This document shows positions 57,274 to 64,000 of a stretch of DNA of 64,000 nucleotides, in pieces. A program made the translations under genes and the position numbers. The stretch covers positions 124,001-188,000 of the forward strand of contig JADFUC010001763.1 in NCBI GenBank assembly GCA_019722365.1. Reading direction: 5' to 3'. Source of the DNA: Lithospermum erythrorhizon (taxonomy: Eukaryota > Streptophyta > Magnoliopsida > Boraginales > Boraginaceae). The notes under the pieces are model-generated. The model had not been told where the DNA came from. It worked only from the letters and a program-made list of their open reading frames with translations, and ran no database searches. Each line of letters opens with the position of its first letter. Position 1 is the first letter of the stretch.

Positions 57274-60200
57274 CTGTTACATGCTAAACAGTACAATATG
57301 AAGGAAGCAGTGAAAGAGTTTGAAGGTATTCTCACTCGCATAGTCAGCTACCTTTTCTCAAGCGTCTACATTGGGCAGTTGCAGACATAGATTGCCGTCG
57401 TCTCCCAGACACGTCTTCAGAATATGAAGCATGTTGTATCATGACATACTGGTAATTTCCTATTGTAAGTGTTCCTAAAATTCCATCTTTATACATTGGG
57501 CTCACATGATGAACTTGAGTTGTCTTTCAAGCATGTACCCTTAATGAGGTACTTTAAGGAAATCATCTTAATATTACATGTTGGCAAATGTGTTCATTCA
57601 CACTTTTTGACCATTCGAAAGTTCTTGATGAATATTGTTGATAAGTTGTTGTTCCATCTATAGAAATCTATTGTGTTGAGTGTCCGATGTGCGAGTCAAA
57701 GTTATCATCATGGTTTTGCCATGGCAGAACACCCCACATACCTGATTTCCTAACTTTTGTGCCTTGTTTAACAGATCACTTGTTATGCAATGTTTGTTGT
57801 GCTCATTTCAATGTGAGTACTCCATTTGCCAAGATGAATTCTTCTTGTCTATAGAATTAGAACTCAGAATTACTGTGTTGCTTGATATATTCAGTGGCAC
57901 AATGCAATACCTAGGAGCTTACAATGGTCTTATAAGTACCATGCTTACAAAGATATAATAGGTAAAATATATTTTTATTAAATATAAAAAATCAAATCCC
58001 CCATTCCCCCTAATTTTGTCTCATCACCCCAATTTCGTCTCCTTTCACAAGTCAATAATTAGTTTCCTTCTTGAAGGCAAGTTCTCCAATTGAATGATAT
58101 AATCAAATTAAAATCTTTTCAAAATACAAAAACAGGCCACACAATTCCACAAAAACTGTAAGAATACGATTTCATTGATACAAATTGAATGTGAGGAGCA
58201 ATTATCAAGTCGAAATTACAAAAAATTAAGCAAAAATGGACAAGAACACAAACAGTGGATGTATTTTTTCGAACCATTACAGTATTGTGTTGTTTGTTTA
58301 ATAATACAATGTTGAATGAGTTTGATAATACTTGAATGAATTTTTTTACAATTAAAGTATTGTGTTGTTAGAATTAATTATTTCATGTTGGTTGATGTTT
58401 GAATTATTTAAACATGAGTTTAGAAATTGGTTAGATATAGTAAGAACTTGTTTCAAAAAATGAAGTTTTGAACCCAATTCATAGATTTAATAATAATTTA
58501 GTTTTGAACTCAATTGATTTGATAAACATTGAAATGATTCAGTCCAATTTGATGAATAATGTGTTGAATAATATGATGAATAAGGTAAAAAGCTCCAACT
58601 TCATCTAAATAATATAACTTATAGATATTTTTTATAATTTGTGTGTGTATTTCATTTAGTAGTATTTTGTGTTTTGTAATACTATTCATTTTAATTATAC
58701 ATTTTGTTATCTGAAATACACATAATATTCATGTTGTGGTATCCATTTTGTAATCTCAAATACACAGAATATTCACATTTGTATTATGTAATACACATAA
58801 TACTCATGTCGTGGTATCCATTCTGAGATCCGAAATACCACATATTAGATAGAAAGTTAGGGTGCTATTAAGATATTGTTCTATTAAGATTCTTAAAGTA
58901 CTTTGTTTTACAATTTTTAAATTATTATAGACTTCTTTAACTATTTTTAAGTTCTTATGGGCCAATTTACAAAAGTATATACTCCGTATATATTATTATA
59001 ATTCTTATGTTATTGCATTATAAGGTTTAACATTTGTGAATGCAGTTAACACAACATACTCAGTGACATATTTCAATATGAGTATCGAGTATATTAAGGA
59101 TACTCAACAATATATTTCAGTGCCAGTATCTTGTATCTTAATAGAACAAATTGTATTAAGATTCTTAATAGAACCTTAACCGGACCGACATATTAGTGTG
59201 TGATGGTATTGCATTACCATATCTAAGTCTTATTGTTTTAACCGACAGGTGCCCAAACATGTTGCCAATTGCAAGATCCAAATAGAGGATATCAAGAATG
59301 CATGACAATACTTAATAGAATAATGCAATACTTATACCAATAAAATAAAGAGCTTATGGATACTAACTCAACAAAGAAACATTTAATGGCATTACATGAA
59401 AAATCAAATACCATATGAAACTGATGAGTGGTATTACTCTCCATATAATCAATATCATGGAAGACTATCGAGTGGTTTTACAGATAGACTTTTAGCCATG
59501 AACACAGAAAAAATCATATATTCTATATCATGTAATAAAAAATAAAAAATAGTGGTATTAATAAATAAAAAATTAAATCCCATGGTTAAAAAATAGTGGT
59601 ATAATAAAAATATAAAAAATTTATTCTATATTTGAATTCGAGTTTTCTGGATCCATGATGATGAATAATTAGAGTAAAATAATATTGAATATTTTAAAAA
59701 TTGAATTATGAATTATCTAAACATAAACTATAATCTAAAAGGAAGGAAAATAAAAATATGAAATCAAAAATTAAAGGTGGTGGAAAAAATAGCCAACAAA
59801 TCCGGAAATAAGTTTGCATGCTATAATTGTGGGAAGTTTTTTAAATGCAAAAAAAATAAAAAAAAAAAAAATTCTACAAATACCCCTACTCAATATTAAC
59901 CATTAATAAAAAAGTAGTGATCTAATGGTCAAGATTGGAGTAAACACCTAATAAGCATCTAAATATAAGCCTTCAAGAAAAAACTCATGATACATCATAC
60001 ATGCATGCACATATATACCAACTTTAGTTTGTGATTTTTTTCCCTTTCTACTGCTTTTGTTTGAAGCTAAACGCGGAGTACTTCAATTAGCCTCCTGAAG
60101 ACCTCGTCCAGAGGAGGGCATATAGGGACATCTCGGGCAAGGTGGGGAAGACGCCAAATATATGGGGTCGTTTCGTAACCGTGATAGACACGTTTCCGAA

Positions 60201-61640
60201 ACGTTTCCTTCTGTATATAGGTGTTCCCGTATAAAAAGAAAACTAAAATAAAAATAAAATATAAAAATACATGACTAGGGTTTTCAATTTATTATTAATC
60301 CTCTCATTCTTCACCTCCTCACAATATTAATATAGGGTTTTTATCTTTTTTTCATATTCTACAAAGGTATGTCTATTAATTATTATTCATTCCAAAGTCG
60401 TTTTTTTAAATATATAATTAATTATTTTTAATTCCAATAAAGCAACAAAATAGTTGTAAAATTGATGAAAAATGAAGAATATATAAAAATTATTCTAAAA
60501 ATAAATGATGATTACTATCGAATTAACTATTTTACAAAATAGTTGTAAAATAAATGATGATTACGTTGTTTGTTAAATTGTGATGATCAAATAGTTGTAA
60601 AATATTGACGTACCCATGCTGTACCCGTATCAATAAATTTTTAATTAGGCGTTTCCTGTCTCCGTTCTCATCCCCGCTTCTTGTCCCCGTACCCGACTCA
60701 GTGCTACTTAGGTTTAAAGTAGTGATTTCACAGTTTTTACTAATGGACTGCAATAAGATAGAAGATGCATGAGATTTGCAATAGAATAGTGCAATTTAGG
60801 GGGAGTACATAAGTTGAGAAGCACAATTCCATCATCTGTCTAAAAAGTTGACTTCATTGTGTCACTTGAAAGAGCCAGGATGTTTTGTTGGTGAGGAAAC
60901 ACATATCTCCAATAAGCTAATCGTGCTCCCTCGCCCTGGAGCCTCGGCAAGTCTCCTCCGCGATCATAGTCGGACCTAAGCTAGATAAGGTGGTGCAAAT
61001 TGCACCACCAAAATTCGTTTTTGAAAATTGTCTATTATATATGAAGATATGATAAATAAAGGTAGTCAAGTGCAATGATATTCAAATTGAACTTAAAAAC
61101 TGGTGGGCTGCGTTCGAATCTTGTAATTGGCCTGCCACATTTTTTTTCCTTATTCTTAGTGGTTTCTATCGCTGCCTTGATGTTTCTTCGGTGAAATTTT
61201 TTACTATAATATGAAAATTGATGTAATTGGATGGATCAACTGAAGTAAACAAATCTTATTAGAATCATATTTCAATTTTGTTTTATTTTTCATCTTTAAT
61301 AAATTATTAAATATGTCTATTGTACGAATCATGATGTGATAAATTGTGAATGAAATTATCGTTTACATTGAAGTGTTCTCTTTAACCCCTTATGTTAGTT
61401 TTTTTGTTAGAAGATTTTATTCATCCAAATTGATATATATAGCCTTATTTGGAGGCCCGCAGAAAGAATGAGCCTCCATGAGGCGGGGTTACTGAGCGAT
61501 AACAAGTGTCATGATCGAGGAGGAGTTAGTACCGTCGGCTCTGCTTGTCTTTACTTTATAAATACCCCACTCATTATACATTTATTCTTAATTGTAATTT
61601 ACTACTTTATAGTACATTCACTAAAATACAAATACTAAAT
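57274..61640. other. NPF 3' UTR and long gene-free tract
   Basis: The first 600 bp or so are likely 3' UTR. From 58000 to 60000 the DNA is AT-rich, with short repeats such as AATACACATAATA(T/C)TCATG (58715-58810) and no gene. Positions 60060-60250 and 60600-60740 contain related words (CGTTTCCGAAACGTTTCC, GGCGTTTCCTGTCTCCG, CCCCGTACCCGA) reminiscent of hAT-type repeats, without clear ends. At about 60995 TGGTGCAAATTGCACCACCA is a palindrome that appears to open a short repeat ending near 61140, where TGCGTTCGAATCTTG looks B-box-like. The block 61450-61560 is GC-richer and unassigned. Confidence 0.45.
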
Positions 61641-61649
61641 TGATCATTA

Positions 61650-62850
61650 GATTAATGTGACAGCATCCACATGATCACGTTTTCAGGCTACTATAGGCGG
61701 ATGAGTCTTGGACTCATGAGCCATGATTAAACTACCAAGCACCTTCCAGCGGTTCTAAGAAGGAGCGGTTTTCATAGACCAGACCGAAGATGACTATTTC
61801 AACCAGGCTGACCCGGATCGTAGAGAGTCCTATTGTAACCAAGAGATCACGTAATAAAGTCTGATGACATTTGTAATCTAGATTGTCTACCGTTGGTAAG
61901 GATAAATTTGCGTATGTGAAGAAGTGTGGCGTTGCGATGAATGAAATACCCTCCAATTACCGCCGTCCACCATCGATTAGTAGTCCCACATTCGCTATGT
62001 GAGAGTCGACCTGGTAGGAAAAGGCGCCTAAAATGATGAGGAGCTAAATTCACTATTGTGGTAGTCGATTATTTTAGCAAGTGGGTAGAGGCAACACCTC
62101 TCAAAAAGACTAGAAGCGAAGAGGTTGTTCAGTTCTTGTGGAAAAACATCCTCACGTGGTTTGGAATCCCAAAAATATTGGTGTTAGGTAACGGTCCTCA
62201 ATTTGAGGGGCAAGTGTTGATGGATTTCGCTGAAATTTAGGTGGGTTTCCGATTCGCCCCCGTCCCGTATCCCCAATGAATGGGCATGTTGAGGTCATGA
62301 ACCATATAATATTTAAAGGCATCAAGAAGAACATACTCCCGAGGTATAGGAGAGGAAGTTGGATAGAAGAGTTACGACGGTATTGCTAATTAACCGTTCA
62401 CTTTCCCTAATCAAACAACGGGCAAGTCTCATTTCAACTGATCTACATGGAACAAAAGTGGGTTTTACCTGTTGAGAGGTTGACTTACCACTCTGAGGAG
62501 GATTGGGTTCGAAGAAAAGCAAGGACCAATTTGTTGTGAATATCTCAACTTAGATGGATGGGTTAGAGAGGCAGCCCTATATAAGACTCTCGAATACAAA
62601 ACATCTTATGGCTAGGATATACAGAAGGGTTAAAGCCGTCAATTTCAATATGAAGATCTGAATGCTAGCGGTTATGCTCGGGAGTCAACCTAAAGAGCAG
62701 AGCAAGTTGAGCCTAAATGGGAGGCATGTCAATTTGAAAAGTTGTGGGACAGCAGCATATGAGCTAAAGACTTAGGTACTTAAAAGTGGTTCCTCAGAAC
62801 TTTGGCATGCATCTAAACTATGCAAATATTATGTGTAACCACCCAAAAAG
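61650..62850 (+). pseudogene. Ty3/gypsy integrase relic
   Basis: The clearest part, 62050-62240, reads VVVDYFSKWVEATPL, FLWKNILTWFGIPK and GNGPQFEGQ, the core of a Ty3/gypsy integrase. The second catalytic Asp of the usual DNGPQF is replaced by Gly, so the enzyme would be dead even in frame. Upstream, at 61960-62040, a broken ISSPTFAM...RVDLVGKGA segment fits the linker before the core; downstream, at 62690-62840, a broken VEPKWEA...YELKDLGT... region fits the integrase C-terminal domain just before the pol stop. Stops are frequent. Integrase last in pol is the Ty3/gypsy order. No chromodomain or LTR was identified. Confidence 0.82.
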
Positions 62851-63291
62851 GGTCATGTAACCGCCCAAGTAGGGAAGTCATTTCTTTACAAGTGTTCATT
62901 AATAAAAGGTGGTTTTATCTTTATATGACTTGTTAAAATTATCACGGAAGGGCAGCTACAACAACAAATTTGGGATGCAAATCTATAGAAATATAATTAG
63001 CAATAGATTAGCATTCATTCGGACCCAGCAGGCTGATCATTCTTTGGTTATCAAATAAAAAGCCCGTATCATTTCTTTAAAGTGGTTGCAAAGGGAAATA
63101 AGATTTTATAGGCGTAACCATTTGGTTAAACCTGGCCGGTGGCACCGTAAGTGTACTGACCTGGCGACCGTAAGCATAAGACAATTGGCACATGGGGCAA
63201 GGCGTGCGATTAAAAGATAATAAAGCAAGCGACCTTGACGGTGGCCCGATATAAAGGAAGGTCGACCATAAGGAGGTCCAACCACGATATT
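62851..63291. other. retroelement 3' non-coding region
   Basis: Follows the integrase relic. It contains AAGTGTTCATTAATAAAAGG at 62899 and then non-coding DNA up to the tandem repeats. No LTR start could be recognised. Confidence 0.45.
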
Positions 63292-63420
63292 ATAGTCATA
63301 GATGAATTCAGCCACGACCAACCGGAAGTCCTCAGGCGATAGTCATAGATGGTCTTTTGATCCGGAAGAGCACCAACGCCGTCATAGTCATAGATGGTCT
63401 TTTCAATCAATCGGCGAGGA
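63292..63420. repeat. three tandem units of about 46 bp
   Basis: ATAGTCATAGATG occurs at 63292, 63339 and 63384. The second and third units continue identically as GTCTTTT, and the first two share CCGGAAG at different offsets. Such short tandem arrays are common in the non-coding 3' part of Tat-lineage gypsy elements. Confidence 0.75.
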
Positions 63421-63485
63421 AAGAACCTCTTCACCATCCTTAGCCACTGCTCAAGTTCACACATCTTAACGCGTTTGGCTATGGA

Positions 63486-63960
63486 CTAGTTCAAATCGTT
63501 GGAGCTTGTTGGAATGTCAAAGTCTTCGCCCTCATTTGGTAAATCGAGCCCAGGAAGGAGATCATGCTTCTTGATTTCTGCTAAGGTTTGAGAGGTCGCC
63601 TCCTTCTTCTCCTTGACAGCTAGATTGGCACCGACTTTGAGCCGTTCGTTCTCTTTCTTAAGCTCGGTGACTTGGAGTTGAAGAGCCATCTTGAATCTCT
63701 AAGGGATCGCGGATTGCATCGTAATCCTTCCTAATCGATCTAGGCCGAGAGGGGCGGGTAGCGTGGAAAATATCTTGTTTCTTCCTGAGTAGACTCCTCG
63801 ATGTCCCCGGACCCCGCGGGTATGGTATAGGGTAGCTCCAGAAAATTCGATGAGTATCCCATTTTAGCCCTTGGGGCGGAATCAACACCCTCCTCATGAA
63901 GCGAGTCCGAAGTAGAGGGATTGAGACCGGAACTTTCTTTTGGGCACCTCCACGTCACAG
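63486..63960 (-). pseudogene. antisense ORF relic beside the gypsy element (aORF-like)
   Basis: Three overlapping minus-strand frames form one broken reading path entering from beyond the window: SSGLNPSTSDSLHEEGVD (near 63900), RKDYDAIRDPLEIQDGSS (near 63700), then QLQVTELKKENERLKVGANL ending at a stop at 63486. The last part (63689-63600) is a clear heptad-type coiled coil. Composition looks coding, unlike the surrounding DNA. It lies antisense and 3' to the integrase, the place where Tat-lineage elements of plants carry an additional ORF. Alternatively it is the gag of a separate minus-strand element starting beyond 64000. No domain is certain. Confidence 0.45.
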
Positions 63961-64000
63961 AAGTGTAGGAAGAAAGAGTGCTTCGGTCCAGTCTAATATT

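Overview
This window is nuclear DNA from a flowering plant, most likely a eudicot. It is AT-rich, its genes are widely spaced and intron-containing, and the space between them is packed with plant transposable elements: Cassandra and other TRIMs, Copia and Ty3/gypsy LTR elements, Mutator-like elements (MULEs), and Stowaway, Harbinger and hAT-type MITEs. I cannot name a species from the sequence.

Only three host genes are well supported, all on the + strand. (1) 11.7-14.1 kb: a two-exon CYP79-family cytochrome P450 (amino-acid N-hydroxylase making aldoximes). It is intact at every P450 landmark, but one reading-frame slip lies near the end of exon 1, so it is either a young pseudogene or carries a sequence error. 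(2) 34.9-39.9 kb: a six-exon IST1-like protein of about 718 aa, predicted to regulate ESCRT-III/VPS4, with the IST1 domain at the N-terminus and a MIT-interacting motif at the very C-terminus. (3) 53.0-57.3 kb: a five-exon NRT1/PTR family transporter of the NPF8.3/PTR2 type, 585 aa, apparently intact. I inferred all exon boundaries from GT-AG sites, phase continuity and family alignment from memory; no transcript data were available.

Region by region: 0-8 kb is AT-rich, with a minus-strand Copia-type LTR at 2.6 kb, a Cassandra TRIM with three LTRs and two internal domains at 5.2-6.5 kb, and an hAT-like element at 7.4-8.0 kb. 8.4-9.8 kb is a non-autonomous MULE-like element. 10.6-11.6 kb holds two Stowaway-like MITEs, one directly upstream of the CYP79 gene. 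15.0-19.6 kb is an old, complete but decayed Copia element with clean LTR ends and a 5-bp target duplication. 19.6-34.5 kb is gene-free, with MITEs, hAT-like repeats and long unrecognised non-coding tracts. 41-49 kb is a decayed autonomous MULE whose transposase relic is split by a nested LTR element that itself carries two inverted MITE copies. 49.1-51 kb is a second MULE-like element. 57.3-61.6 kb is gene-free. 61.6-64 kb is the 3' part of a decayed Ty3/gypsy element followed by broken antisense ORFs, resembling the additional ORFs of the Tat lineage.

The three host genes do not form an obvious pathway. The most interesting structures are an intronic tandem array in the IST1-like gene whose units look like 18-nt in-phase microexons, the three-LTR Cassandra element with 5S rRNA-like cores, the frame slip in CYP79, and the split MULE transposase.
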